This document shows, piece by piece, positions 20,447 to 29,487 of a stretch of DNA of 33,280 bases. The stretch is from an uncultured Bdellovibrionales bacterium. GTDB taxonomy: Bacteria; Bdellovibrionota; FAC87; UBA2466. The notes under the pieces were generated by a model. That model was not told where the DNA came from, searched no databases, and saw nothing but the letters and a program-made list of their open reading frames with translations. Each line of letters starts with the position of its first letter. Within the stretch, counting starts at the first letter, position 1. Where the stretch lies: assembly GCA_937903155.1 (NCBI GenBank), contig CALCZU010000106.1, positions 1-33,280 on the forward strand, given 5' to 3'. The translations under genes and the position numbers were made by a program.

Positions 20447-21214
20447 ATGAAAAATACGATGTACCGTCTGCTCAGTCTCGGTTTTATCCCTGTCCTCATT
20501 TCCTGCAATATCTACGAGCCTCTCGCGAAAAAAAGTACGCCTGAGGAATACTTAGAATCAGGTCAAGCCTGCTTGCACAAAAATGATTACGCTTGTGCGA
20601 TTGAGAATTACAATTCACTTCCCGACGGCAGTCTTAAAAATGAAAACCTTTGTACCGTGTACTTGGCAAAAGGTGGAGTGACTTTAAAGTCTCTCATTTC
20701 AATTATTCCCAATGGAAGTGCGACGATGCTCGGGGCTCTTGCGAATACGTTGATTCCGTGGAGCGCAACTCGAGGGGCAGATTTAGCTTCAGCAAAAACT
20801 TACTGCACGAATTACGCTGCAGACACGAGTACGGGAGACAAGGGAGTTTTGTTGAAGACCCTCGGCAATCTGGGCGACTGCGCTGCAAGAATGGCGAAAA
20901 CCGCTTCGACTTTAAGTGTCGCTGAAGGCGATGCTTGTAATACGCCAAATACCACCAACACCGGAGTCCTAAGAGCCCAAGACATGGGTCCGGCTTCTGG
21001 ATCTTTATCTGCAGGTCCAGGAATGTGCACGGAGGATGTCGTAGAGTGCGTGAAAGATGTCTCCGCAATCTCGGGACCTTCGCTGACCGGATCTGGTTTC
21101 ACGGATATCTCGACTGCGTTTTCGGCTATTCCCTCTGATTTAAGAAACAATCCGCAAGCAACAGCCGCTGTCGCTGATGCTGCTAGAAATTCCTTAAGAA
21201 CGGTTATCCCATGA
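20447..21214 (+). CDS. Lipoprotein with short TPR-like repeat region
   Basis: 255 aa from the ATG at 20447, chosen for the AAAGGA site just upstream and the signal peptide ending in LISC (Cys20); an extension to 20396 lies in the terminator. Residues 30-55 (EEYLESGQACLHKNDYACAI, ENYNSL) look like one TPR unit. A hydrophobic, Gly/Thr-rich middle follows (SIIPNGSATMLGALANTLIP) with several Cys, then an Ala/Ser-rich end. No catalytic motif is recognised. It overlaps the barrel gene by 4 nt (ATGA) and heads the operon to 26920; it may be the outer-membrane partner of that barrel. Confidence 0.83.
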   Translation: MKNTMYRLLSLGFIPVLISCNIYEPLAKKSTPEEYLESGQACLHKNDYACAIENYNSLPDGSLKNENLCTVYLAKGGVTLKSLISIIPNGSATMLGALANTLIPWSATRGADLASAKTYCTNYAADTSTGDKGVLLKTLGNLGDCAARMAKTASTLSVAEGDACNTPNTTNTGVLRAQDMGPASGSLSAGPGMCTEDVVECVKDVSAISGPSLTGSGFTDISTAFSAIPSDLRNNPQATAAVADAARNSLRTVIP

Positions 21215-22512
21215 AAATTTCCAATCGAATTCTTTTGGCCGTACTCTGTTTAACTTCTCTACCCTCTTGGGCAATGAAGGAATACTACAGCCCTTCTCGA
21301 AGTATCCGGGCTCACGGCATGGGAGGCGCATTCTACGGATGGTCAAATGATGAGTACGCGCTCTTTTACAACCCTGCGGGCCTTAGCCTGTACTCAGGAA
21401 ATGGAGAGGGTGGGTTGAGGGTGAACGGAAGCGTCGGTTCTAAATCGCTTTCAGCCATCAGTACCTTAACGAAAATGGGCGATGACAATATTCAAACTAT
21501 CGTCGATAAGTTGACTGAATATCAAGGCACTCCCCTCTTCGCTAGAGCCGGACTTCTGCCTTACTATTTCAAAAAACATTTCGCAGTTGGCTTACTGCTT
21601 GCCGATACAAAAATTGACTTTGCTCTTTTGGGAAAAGAACTCAATTCTAACGCTGAAGTCAGCGTCTTTACGGACTCCGGACTTTACGTTGCGTACGCTC
21701 GCCCCTTGTTTGATCCTAACTTGCATATCGGGGCGACCGTTAAAGGTTACTACCGCGCGGGAGGAACAAAATCCTACTCGTTAGCGGATATCGCAAAAAA
21801 AGCTTCGAATAGTATTGATCCGAAGGACATCGGCGGTGCCGGTGGCGGGATTGATGCCGACCTTGGAGCAACGTATATTCTTCCAAAACTTCCTATTGGA
21901 ATTGAACACCGCGTCTCTTTAGTGTTTAGCAACTTGGTTGCCGCCAATCCTTCGATTGGAAAAACTGGAGCAAACCCTCCTAAAATGAGCCGAATGGGAT
22001 CCCTCGGTTGGTACAGCGTATTTCCGGGCGTGTGGAAGATTGATAACTTTCATCTCTTAATTGATTTCGCAGAATTCAATCTAGGGGGCGAAACGGATTC
22101 CGAACGAGGCGCACGAACGGGCTCCGTTTGGAAGCATGTGAATATCGGAACTGAAATCCCCATCGGCATCATGAGTCTCCGCGCAGGTTTAAGCCAAGGC
22201 AATCTTTCCGCGGGTCTTGGATTTAACTTTAAAATCGCCCGATTGGATTTTGCCACCTATGGAGAAGAGCTCGGTTATCTTCCTGGTAAGTTAACGTCTC
22301 GTCGCTACGAAGTGAGTTTAATGCTCGGATGGGCCTCGTCGCCAACGCCTCCGGTGACCGCAATTGGCTTCAGTGAAGATGTGAAGAAGATCGAAGAAAT
22401 TCCTGAGACCAAAGCGAAAGAAAAAAAGGATGATCCGGCTCCAGTGCCGACTCAACCACGTAAACCGAATGAATCGGATGAATCTAAAGTAGATTCACCA
22501 CAACCTGAGTAA
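21211..22512 (+). CDS. PorV/UPF0164-like outer-membrane beta-barrel protein
   Basis: 433 aa. The signal peptide ends near LPSWA (residue 21). The N-terminal SRSIRAHGMGGAFYGWSNDE followed by ALFYNPAGLS is the conserved opening of FadL/PorV/UPF0164-type barrels (G-x-G-A-x-x-A-x-x-x-D-x-x-A-x-x-x-NPA). Many amphipathic Gly/aromatic strands follow up to about 380. A hydrophilic Lys/Glu/Pro tail (VKKIEEIPETKAKEKKDDPA, residues 389-433) is periplasmic or disordered. Whether it transports hydrophobic compounds or acts in secretion is not clear. It overlaps the lipoprotein gene by 4 nt and is followed 4 nt later by the M16 peptidase gene. Confidence 0.85.
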   Translation: MKISNRILLAVLCLTSLPSWAMKEYYSPSRSIRAHGMGGAFYGWSNDEYALFYNPAGLSLYSGNGEGGLRVNGSVGSKSLSAISTLTKMGDDNIQTIVDKLTEYQGTPLFARAGLLPYYFKKHFAVGLLLADTKIDFALLGKELNSNAEVSVFTDSGLYVAYARPLFDPNLHIGATVKGYYRAGGTKSYSLADIAKKASNSIDPKDIGGAGGGIDADLGATYILPKLPIGIEHRVSLVFSNLVAANPSIGKTGANPPKMSRMGSLGWYSVFPGVWKIDNFHLLIDFAEFNLGGETDSERGARTGSVWKHVNIGTEIPIGIMSLRAGLSQGNLSAGLGFNFKIARLDFATYGEELGYLPGKLTSRRYEVSLMLGWASSPTPPVTAIGFSEDVKKIEEIPETKAKEKKDDPAPVPTQPRKPNESDESKVDSPQPE

Positions 22513-22516
22513 GCGT

Positions 22517-23875
22517 ATGAAAAAAAATCTCTGTTTTTTACTTTTAATTAGTTGCACAGCCGCGTCTTTCGCGGACTATCAAAAAGTAAAAGAGCAAACC
22601 CTTCCCTCGAGCGATAAGCTCACCGAATATCGACTTGAAAATGGCCTTCAGGTCCTTCTTATTCCAAGGCATCAGGCAAAAGTGGTGACCTACCAAACTT
22701 GGTTTCGTGTGGGGTCTCTCCATGAAAAATTGGATCCTAAGCTTAAAAAGACGGGTCTTGCTCATCTTTTCGAACACATGATGTTTCGAGGAACACCTGA
22801 CCATCCAGACGGTCAGTTCGACGCGCTCTCAGCGAGAATGGGAGCGGATAAACAAAACGCGACGACTTACTTCTATCGAACCAACTACTTTCAAAGCGTC
22901 CCTATCCGTAAACTAGAGGACATCATGGAGTTAGAATCGGATCGGATGAAAAATCTCAATCTCGTCGCTCCGATCCTCGAAAAAGAAAAAGGAGCCGTTG
23001 TCGGTGAACGCCGACGACACGACGACAACCCTATGTCGATTGCTTGGGATAACCTTTTGGAACTCGTTTTCGAGAAATCCCCTTATCGCTACACCGTTCT
23101 TGGAAGTGAAAATGAAATCAAGGGTTTTACGGTTGAAGAAGCTCAATATTTCTACAAGACGTTCTACGCTCCAAATAATTGTACCTTGATTGTGATTGGA
23201 GATTTTGAAAATGAAAAACTCATGGGCCTCATTGAGAAATTCTATGGAAAAATGAAATCCCAAGTGATTCCTGCAGTCACAATCCCGGGGGAATCCGAGC
23301 AGAAAAAGGAAAGAAGAAGGGAAGTCGCTCATTCGCAAGCCACGAGCGAACTTCTTCTGATGGCTTACCCCATTCCTAAAGTCGCGGATGCGGATGTCGT
23401 ACCATTGAACCTTCTTTCGGCACATTTATCGACCGGAAACGAAGCTCGATTGCATAAAACGCTCGTGGACAAAGGAATTGCGGTTTCCGCATCGGCCGAC
23501 CTCTCGTCTTCGCCGGATCTTTTCGAATTGAGTGCCAGTCTCACCGAAAAACATCGGGCGGAGGACGCTTTGCGGGTGATCGACAAAGAAATCGAAAGTG
23601 CAAAATCGACGAAGATCTCGCCGACCCAGTTTCAACGAGCGCTCAACCAAGAACTCTTGAGTCTTTACACGCACATCTCAGACAATCAGAGCTTGGGAAG
23701 TCTCTTAGGTGAATACCTGACAGTAGACGGAAACTATTTAAGAGGTTTCGAAATTATCGAAGAGTATAAAAAGATTTCTGCTGCAGACTTACAAAGAGTG
23801 GCGAAGAAATACCTTAAAAAAGAGAAAAGGTCTGTCGTCATCATCCGCCCCGCTAAGAAAGAGAAAAAATCATGA
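22517..23875 (+). CDS. M16-family zinc peptidase, catalytic subunit (periplasmic)
   Basis: 452 aa, the normal one-module M16B length, with a signal peptide (CFLLLISCTAASFA). Inverted zinc motif HLFEH at His83-Glu86-His87 in GLAHLFEHMMFRGTP. The third ligand is Glu164 in VVGERRRHDDNP, 77 residues after the second His as in pitrilysin. The second half has the usual structural repeat. It is paired with an inactive paralogue that overlaps it by 4 nt, as in bacterial M16B heterodimers of the PqqL/YmxG class. It probably degrades or processes peptides in the periplasm. Confidence 0.94.
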   Translation: MKKNLCFLLLISCTAASFADYQKVKEQTLPSSDKLTEYRLENGLQVLLIPRHQAKVVTYQTWFRVGSLHEKLDPKLKKTGLAHLFEHMMFRGTPDHPDGQFDALSARMGADKQNATTYFYRTNYFQSVPIRKLEDIMELESDRMKNLNLVAPILEKEKGAVVGERRRHDDNPMSIAWDNLLELVFEKSPYRYTVLGSENEIKGFTVEEAQYFYKTFYAPNNCTLIVIGDFENEKLMGLIEKFYGKMKSQVIPAVTIPGESEQKKERRREVAHSQATSELLLMAYPIPKVADADVVPLNLLSAHLSTGNEARLHKTLVDKGIAVSASADLSSSPDLFELSASLTEKHRAEDALRVIDKEIESAKSTKISPTQFQRALNQELLSLYTHISDNQSLGSLLGEYLTVDGNYLRGFEIIEEYKKISAADLQRVAKKYLKKEKRSVVIIRPAKKEKKS

Positions 23876-25239
23876 AAAAATTTATTTGTCTGGCCTTAGT
23901 GTGTTTCTCTTTTATTCAAGCGGAAGAAGTTCTTTTTGAACAAGATCCGACGCTTCTAGTTTCCCATTTTTCCATCGTCATTAAAACGGGAAGTCAGGAC
24001 GATTCAAGAGACAAAGTGGGGCTCGCAAACCTGATGTCAGAACTCGTTTTGCGGGGGACTAAAACGAAGAGCCGAACACAGTTTCAAACCGAGCTAGAGA
24101 AAATCGGCGCGACTTTAGCAGTCCATACTTCCCAAGACTTAGTGATTTTTGGTGGCAAAGTCATAAAAGAAAATACTTTAGAGTTTCTAAAGCTTTTTCA
24201 GGAGGCGCTGATCAGCCCCGCCCTGTCCAAAACAGAATTTTTGAATTTAAAGAGAGAGATTTCTGCAGAAGTTTCGCATTTGAAAAACTCCAACAACCGC
24301 CTTGGTGGAATTGCGGCCCGTCGCGAAGTTTTTGCGGGCAGTTCGCTTGAAACGACTGTCGTAGGAAGGTTGAAGACTCTTTCGAACGTGACGCTAGAAG
24401 ATGTTAAGACTGCCTACCAAACTCGTTTTCATCGCGCGAATATCATTTTTGCAGTTGCGACTTCACTGCCCGAAGCCACTTTGAAACCTGAACTGAATAA
24501 AATCTGGCTCGGATTTCCCGAAGGAAAAGCCTCTGTTCGTAAAGAGGTTCAACCACAGGTTCCCGAAGCGCCGAAATTAGTGATCATTCACAAGGCCAAA
24601 ACATCCACCGGCGCCATGGTCATCGCTCAGGCGGGAATTACCGCTCAGGATCCGTACCGCTATGAACTCACTGCTGCAAACTTCGCATTTGGTTCAGAGC
24701 CTCTCGTGTCAAGACTCTTTCGAATTATCCGCGGCGAACTTGGTTGGACCTATGCGATTGGGACGACCTATAATGCAACGGGCGCTTTGTCGTACCAACC
24801 GGGAATGTTTATCATTTCAGCAACCCCTTCGGTTGAGTTCTCTGCCAAGACTTTATTTAAGTCGATGAGCCTATGGGACGAATATTTAGAAAAAGGACTT
24901 GAGAAAGACGAACTGATTTTGGCGCAAGACAGTCTTGTGAATTCTTACCCATTTGAGTTTGATTCGCCTGAAAAAAGACTCGCGCAAAAGCTAAATAGTC
25001 TGATCAATGATGTACCGACGTTAAGCCCCGAAGACTATGAAAAGACGATTCGAAAAATTAGCAACTCCAGTATCAAGAAAGCCCTCAACGAACGCCATAA
25101 AAAAACGAGCATGATTATCGCACTGGTCGCGGATAAAGATATCGTCGAAAAGCAGTTGGCTGAGGAACAAAAAGATATTCCCGAAGCAAAACGTTTAAAA
25201 ATTGCAAAGGTCATCACTCCTGAACAAGTGATTGAATAG
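23872..25239 (+). CDS. M16-family peptidase homologue, non-catalytic subunit
   Basis: 455 aa with a signal peptide (ICLALVCFSFIQA). It aligns in layout with the preceding gene, but the HxxEH motif is replaced (GLANLMSELVLRGT), so no zinc site is present. It keeps the Arg/Tyr substrate-binding pair of M16B beta subunits (RLFRIIRGELGWTYAIGTTY, about residues 283-302). This division of labour is known in mitochondrial processing peptidase and bacterial M16B pairs. It overlaps the catalytic gene by 4 nt and is followed 6 nt later by an ABC ATPase gene. Confidence 0.93.
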   Translation: MKKFICLALVCFSFIQAEEVLFEQDPTLLVSHFSIVIKTGSQDDSRDKVGLANLMSELVLRGTKTKSRTQFQTELEKIGATLAVHTSQDLVIFGGKVIKENTLEFLKLFQEALISPALSKTEFLNLKREISAEVSHLKNSNNRLGGIAARREVFAGSSLETTVVGRLKTLSNVTLEDVKTAYQTRFHRANIIFAVATSLPEATLKPELNKIWLGFPEGKASVRKEVQPQVPEAPKLVIIHKAKTSTGAMVIAQAGITAQDPYRYELTAANFAFGSEPLVSRLFRIIRGELGWTYAIGTTYNATGALSYQPGMFIISATPSVEFSAKTLFKSMSLWDEYLEKGLEKDELILAQDSLVNSYPFEFDSPEKRLAQKLNSLINDVPTLSPEDYEKTIRKISNSSIKKALNERHKKTSMIIALVADKDIVEKQLAEEQKDIPEAKRLKIAKVITPEQVIE

Positions 25240-25245
25240 GTTTCC

Positions 25246-26157
25246 GTGGTCAAAGCACAATCCCTTACAAAATCGTTCGGTAGTTTCAATGCAGTCGATG
25301 GAATTGATCTCGAGATCCGAAAAGGCGAATGCTTTGCGCTTTTAGGCCCGAATGGCGCCGGAAAATCGACCTTCATTAACATGATTTATGGAACCGCCCG
25401 AAGAACTTCGGGAGATCTTAAAGTCTTCGGATATGATCCGACGTCGCAGAGTCGCGAGATTAAAAAGCGACTCGGAGTTGTGACACAGGACAATGCTTTA
25501 GACGAGAGTTTAACAGTTTTAGAGAACATGGAAATTTATTGCGCGTTTATCGGTCTGCCTAAAGAAAAGCGCAAAAAGCGAATTGAAGAGTTACTCGAAT
25601 ACATGAACCTTTCTCATAAAAAAGAAGCACGTATTCAAGCGCTTTCGGGAGGAATGAAAAGACGGCTTGTTTTTGTGCGAGCGCTTCTCGGAAACCCAGA
25701 GCTTTTGATCTTAGACGAACCCACAACCGGTTTAGATCCGGCGATTCGACACCTTTTGTGGGGAAAAGTCCGAGAACTCCATCAGGCCGGAACAACGATT
25801 GTCCTCACAACTCACTACATGCACGAAGCTGAAGTGCTGTGCGATAGACTCGTCATCTTAAATCAAGGAAAGATTGTGGCCGAAGGTTCGCCGACTCAAA
25901 TGATTGCGGAGCACACTCCAGGGTATGTGGGAATTTTTAACGCTAAAGAACGCGAGACCATTCTTAATGCCATCAAAAACAGAAACGATTCGCATCTTCA
26001 CGAAGATGTCTCTGGCGTTTATTTGCGCACTTCTAAACTCACCGATCTCACAGCCATGCACTCTGAATTAGGATTACAACCTCTACAGATTCGGCCTTCG
26101 AACTTAGAAGATGTCTTTTTAAAGCTGACCGGAAAGGAGCTTTCCATAGATGCTTGA
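25246..26157 (+). CDS. ABC-2 type exporter ATP-binding protein (NodI-like)
   Basis: 303 aa from a GTG at 25246. Walker A GPNGAGKS (33-40), Q-loop VTQDN (78-82), signature LSGGMKRRL (132-140), Walker B LLILDEPTTGLDP (152-164), and switch His in TTHYMHEAE. The C-terminal 70 residues form the extra domain ending in LEDVFLKLTG, as in NodI/DrrA-type exporters. It overlaps the permease gene by 8 nt. The GTG has no strong ribosome site, so it is probably coupled to the M16 gene. Confidence 0.95.
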   Translation: MVKAQSLTKSFGSFNAVDGIDLEIRKGECFALLGPNGAGKSTFINMIYGTARRTSGDLKVFGYDPTSQSREIKKRLGVVTQDNALDESLTVLENMEIYCAFIGLPKEKRKKRIEELLEYMNLSHKKEARIQALSGGMKRRLVFVRALLGNPELLILDEPTTGLDPAIRHLLWGKVRELHQAGTTIVLTTHYMHEAEVLCDRLVILNQGKIVAEGSPTQMIAEHTPGYVGIFNAKERETILNAIKNRNDSHLHEDVSGVYLRTSKLTDLTAMHSELGLQPLQIRPSNLEDVFLKLTGKELSIDA

Positions 26158-26920
26158 ATTTTTGCGTTTATGTTTTCACATCACCCGACGAAATTGGACG
26201 GTCTATCGAAAAGATCTGATCGCAAATATTTCTCCAACAATTGCCGATCCCGCTTTGGTTCTAGTTTCTCTAGGATTGGGCTTAGGCGCGTTTGTCGCTC
26301 AAATCGATGGAATGACCTACATGCAGTTTTTAGCCCCCGGTTTGACGGTCGCGACTTCCCTGTTTACTTCGTTTTTTGAAACGAGTTACGGATTTTATGT
26401 TCGCATGTCTTTTGAGAATGTTTTTAAAGCAATGCTAACGACACCCATTGGCTCGAGAGAGATTATTATTGGCGAGTTATTTTGGGTGGGACTGAAGGGT
26501 GCCGTCATGGCGGTTGGAGTCGCAATCGTCCTCGCGGTTTGTGGGCTGATGGTGAATCCGTGGTTGATTCCAGCACTCGCTACTGTCGGATTTTTGGTAG
26601 CGGTTCCGTGCGGAGCGATGGGACTTCTTGCAACCGCGCAGGTTCGCAACATCAATCAATTTCAAACCGTATACTCGTTTATTATTGCGCCTCTCTATTT
26701 TTTATCGGGAATCTTTTTTCCGATTGAGCAAATGAGCGCTCCGATTCGGTTCATTGCAGAGTTGTTCCCCTTGATCAACGGTGTAAGACTGGCGCAGGCG
26801 TTATTCTGGAGTCGTGGAATTGCGGAGGCATTTCTAGTCCAAGGAGGAATTCTGATCCTTCAATGCACTGTCTTCAGTGCAATCGCTTACAAAAGAGTGC
26901 AGAAAAAACTGATTACTTAA
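26150..26920 (+). CDS. ABC-2 type exporter permease (NodJ-like)
   Basis: 256 aa with six hydrophobic helices (for example ADPALVLVSLGLGLGAFVAQ, AVMAVGVAIVLAVCGLMV, FIIAPLYFLSGIFFPI). The last of these is the conserved ABC-2 motif PLYFLSGIFFPIEQ. Its pairing with a NodI-like ATPase suggests export of a lipid, polysaccharide precursor or drug. Since the same operon encodes an outer-membrane barrel and periplasmic peptidases, a peptide-processing export route is possible but only inferred. It overlaps the convergent IMPase-family gene by 8 nt. Confidence 0.92.
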   Translation: MLEFLRLCFHITRRNWTVYRKDLIANISPTIADPALVLVSLGLGLGAFVAQIDGMTYMQFLAPGLTVATSLFTSFFETSYGFYVRMSFENVFKAMLTTPIGSREIIIGELFWVGLKGAVMAVGVAIVLAVCGLMVNPWLIPALATVGFLVAVPCGAMGLLATAQVRNINQFQTVYSFIIAPLYFLSGIFFPIEQMSAPIRFIAELFPLINGVRLAQALFWSRGIAEAFLVQGGILILQCTVFSAIAYKRVQKKLIT

Positions 26921-27692
26921 GTTTACTCTTCGCAATGGCTGCGAGAACATCTTCTTTTAGTTTCGGACCACAAGTGACAAAGCTCTTGCTTCGAATGGTT
27001 TTTTCACCCTCAAACGAAAAATATTCTCCGCCCGCTTCTTCCGCTAAGATCGCAAGAGGCGCGACATCCCAGATAGAAACCAAAGGATCTACCATGGCAT
27101 CCAAAGCGCCTCGCAAAACCAAGGCATGGCCAAAGCAGTCGGTATAACCCCTCGCGAGTTCACACGTTTTAGAAAGATGGTTAAAAATATTTTCGGTTCC
27201 TGTTTCTCGAAAAGCGTAGGCATCGCCCAGTCCAATACTGGAAGTATCGAGATGACTCACTGGCGTGGTGTGAACTTGATGCCCATTACAATAAGTGCCC
27301 AATCCTTTGGCTGCTGAATAGGTTTCTTTTAAACCCGGAAGCACCATTACGCCCAAGATAGGTTCTCCGTTTCGAAGAAGTCCGAGTAAAGTTCCAAAAA
27401 GTGGAATGCCTCGGATAAAGCTGCGGGTTCCGTCAATCGGATCAATCGTCCAAACGTATTCGTTGTTAGCGGACTCTTCACCAAACTCTTCTCCTAAAAT
27501 TCCAAAACCTGGAAAAGCTTGAATCAGTTCTTTTCTCATGAACTCTTCAGTTTTTTTGTCAGCGATAGTGACTGGAGTGAGGTTTTCTTTAATTTCGATT
27601 AAAATCGCTTTCCTAAAATAAGAAAGCGCCATTTCACTCCCCTGCTGTGCAATTTCAGTCGCCGCGTCCAGAATTTCAGTGAGATTTTCCAT
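26913..27692 (-). CDS. Inositol-monophosphatase family phosphatase (HisN-like)
   Basis: 259 aa from the ATG at 27692, the typical family length; a TTG 36 nt earlier is the only in-frame alternative and neither has a clear ribosome site. Metal motifs: LGEEFGEE (catalytic Glu), WTIDPIDGTRSF (the two Asp) and SIWDVAPLAILAEEAGG (the third Asp). The GYTDCFGHALVLRGALDAMV segment is of the HisN (histidinol-phosphatase) type, but inositol phosphatase or fructose-bisphosphatase activity cannot be excluded. It is the last gene of the minus-strand run and starts 58 nt after the MASE1 kinase. Confidence 0.88.
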   Translation of the reverse strand: MENLTEILDAATEIAQQGSEMALSYFRKAILIEIKENLTPVTIADKKTEEFMRKELIQAFPGFGILGEEFGEESANNEYVWTIDPIDGTRSFIRGIPLFGTLLGLLRNGEPILGVMVLPGLKETYSAAKGLGTYCNGHQVHTTPVSHLDTSSIGLGDAYAFRETGTENIFNHLSKTCELARGYTDCFGHALVLRGALDAMVDPLVSIWDVAPLAILAEEAGGEYFSFEGEKTIRSKSFVTCGPKLKEDVLAAIAKSKLK

Positions 27693-27750
27693 AGGTAAAA
27701 CGATAACGTGAGAAGCAGAATTCGACAAGCAAGCTTTTAGAACGGTTGAC

Positions 27751-29487
27751 TCACGTTGACGCTAAAGAGGCAGGATTTGCGAGAGTAAAATAGAAGGTTG
27801 TCCCTTTTTCGAGGACGGATTCCACCCAAATGCTTCCTCCGTGTTTCTCGACGATTTTCTTACACACTGCGAGACCTAAGCCACTCCCCTTATATTTGTC
27901 AGAAGGATGCAGTTTTCTAAAAAAATCGAAAATGCTCTCTTTATATCGCATGTCAAAACCGATTCCGTCGTCCTTCACCGAAAAAACCCAAGTTTCTCCG
28001 TCTTTCTTTGCACTGAGTTCAACTTGAGGATGTTTCTTTTCGGTAAATTTAAGTGCGTTACTGATCAGATTCTGAAAAAGCTGTTCGATTTGGATTCGGT
28101 TGCCGACAAGGGTGGGAAAATTCTGCCAAGTAACTTGAGCTTGCTTCTCCTCAATCGCCGCTTGAAGATTTTTAGTCACATTCTTAAGAATACTCTCAAA
28201 ATCGATTTCCTTGAGTTCCCTTGACCGCGTCTCGACCTTAGAAATTTCGAGCAAACCGTCAATCAACGTCAACATTCGTGTGTTACTCTGTTTGATAAAT
28301 CGAAATGATTCTCTATCTTCGTCCGACGCAACCGCTCCCAGATTTTTTTCAAGAAGACTTAAATAGATATTCGTTGTACGTAACGGCTCTTTTAAATCAT
28401 GTGAAGCGATAGAAGCAAAACGCGACAAATCTTCATTGGACTGGATGAGATCTTTTGCCGCTTTCTGCAAGAGTCGCTCTTTTTGATTTCTTTCACTAAG
28501 AACGGCATTTAGAAGAAGCCCCATAAAAGTTAAAAGCGCACTGAAAATTTGCGTGCGCACTAAAATTTGATCAAAGTTGGCTCCCGAAAAACGTGTCGTA
28601 CCATTAATGCAACCTAAGATCGCATTGATCGTCACGAGAAGGGAGGTTGCTGTCGTTCCTTGAGCTCCTAAACGAAACGTCGATAAAACAAGAATGGGAA
28701 AAAACGCATACGCGGTCGGAAATGAAATTTTAGGAATCGAAATCGGAAAACCAAAAACCGAGATACTGCAAAGGGTAACGATCGTGAGCAAGATAAAGCA
28801 TTCTAAAAGGTATCGAGATCCTAAAAGTTGCTTCCAGTTCGTCTGACTAAAAACAAAGAGAAAAGGCGTGACGACTAAAATTCCGGTGAAGTCTCCAAAC
28901 CACCAAGTCAGCCAATTTTCCCAATACGAAGAGGTTTCGACTAAACCACTCAGCCACAAACTCGTCGTTCCAAATGTCGTTGCAATCACACATCCGAAAA
29001 TTCCAACCGCGACGAATCGGAAAACATTCTGACTTTGTTCAAAATAAGAGCCGGGAACAAAAAACTTTCTCATCAAACCCGCAGCCACGATGGCTTGCAG
29101 AGTGGATCCCGTCGCAATAAACACTGCGACCAAAAGTGCAATGCCCCAGGAATGACTGAGTGAGGAGCCCAAAAGAACGGGGAAATTCAAAATCACCGAA
29201 GCGATAAAAATACCGGGCCAAAGTGAAATTCCTTTTCGTAACAAGACAGCAATCGCGATCCCTGACGGAAACCAAATGGCCGTGGCGATTCCGGGTGGGA
29301 TGGCGATCAATATTCCCAATTTTCCAGTCAAGTAATAGGCTGCTGCAATGAAGATGACGTCAAGGCAATACCGAGCTTGGGAAGGGTAAGAAAAAAGCGA
29401 TTTTTCAGTCACTGATTCCATAAAATAAGGTCGCAGTAAATTATCCCAGCACAGCGACTTGCGCAATGCTTTAATCCCCGCCCTCAC
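27751..29487 (-). CDS. MASE1-domain membrane sensor histidine kinase
   Basis: 578 aa from a GTG that overlaps the transporter stop (GTGA, 29484-29487), so translation is coupled; an ATG at residue 23 is possible. Residues 40-330 are a multi-helix MASE1 domain (YYLTGKLGILIAIPPGIATA, IWFPSGIAIAVLLR, WFGDFTGILVVTPFLFVF). The cytoplasmic kinase has His363 in IASHDLKEPLRTTN, N box LFQNLISNALKFTEK, DDGIGFDM and GSGLGLAVCKKIV. No receiver or partner regulator is adjacent. MASE1 ligands are poorly known, and coupling to an MFS gene suggests sensing of a transported compound. Confidence 0.93.
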   Translation of the reverse strand: MRAGIKALRKSLCWDNLLRPYFMESVTEKSLFSYPSQARYCLDVIFIAAAYYLTGKLGILIAIPPGIATAIWFPSGIAIAVLLRKGISLWPGIFIASVILNFPVLLGSSLSHSWGIALLVAVFIATGSTLQAIVAAGLMRKFFVPGSYFEQSQNVFRFVAVGIFGCVIATTFGTTSLWLSGLVETSSYWENWLTWWFGDFTGILVVTPFLFVFSQTNWKQLLGSRYLLECFILLTIVTLCSISVFGFPISIPKISFPTAYAFFPILVLSTFRLGAQGTTATSLLVTINAILGCINGTTRFSGANFDQILVRTQIFSALLTFMGLLLNAVLSERNQKERLLQKAAKDLIQSNEDLSRFASIASHDLKEPLRTTNIYLSLLEKNLGAVASDEDRESFRFIKQSNTRMLTLIDGLLEISKVETRSRELKEIDFESILKNVTKNLQAAIEEKQAQVTWQNFPTLVGNRIQIEQLFQNLISNALKFTEKKHPQVELSAKKDGETWVFSVKDDGIGFDMRYKESIFDFFRKLHPSDKYKGSGLGLAVCKKIVEKHGGSIWVESVLEKGTTFYFTLANPASLAST

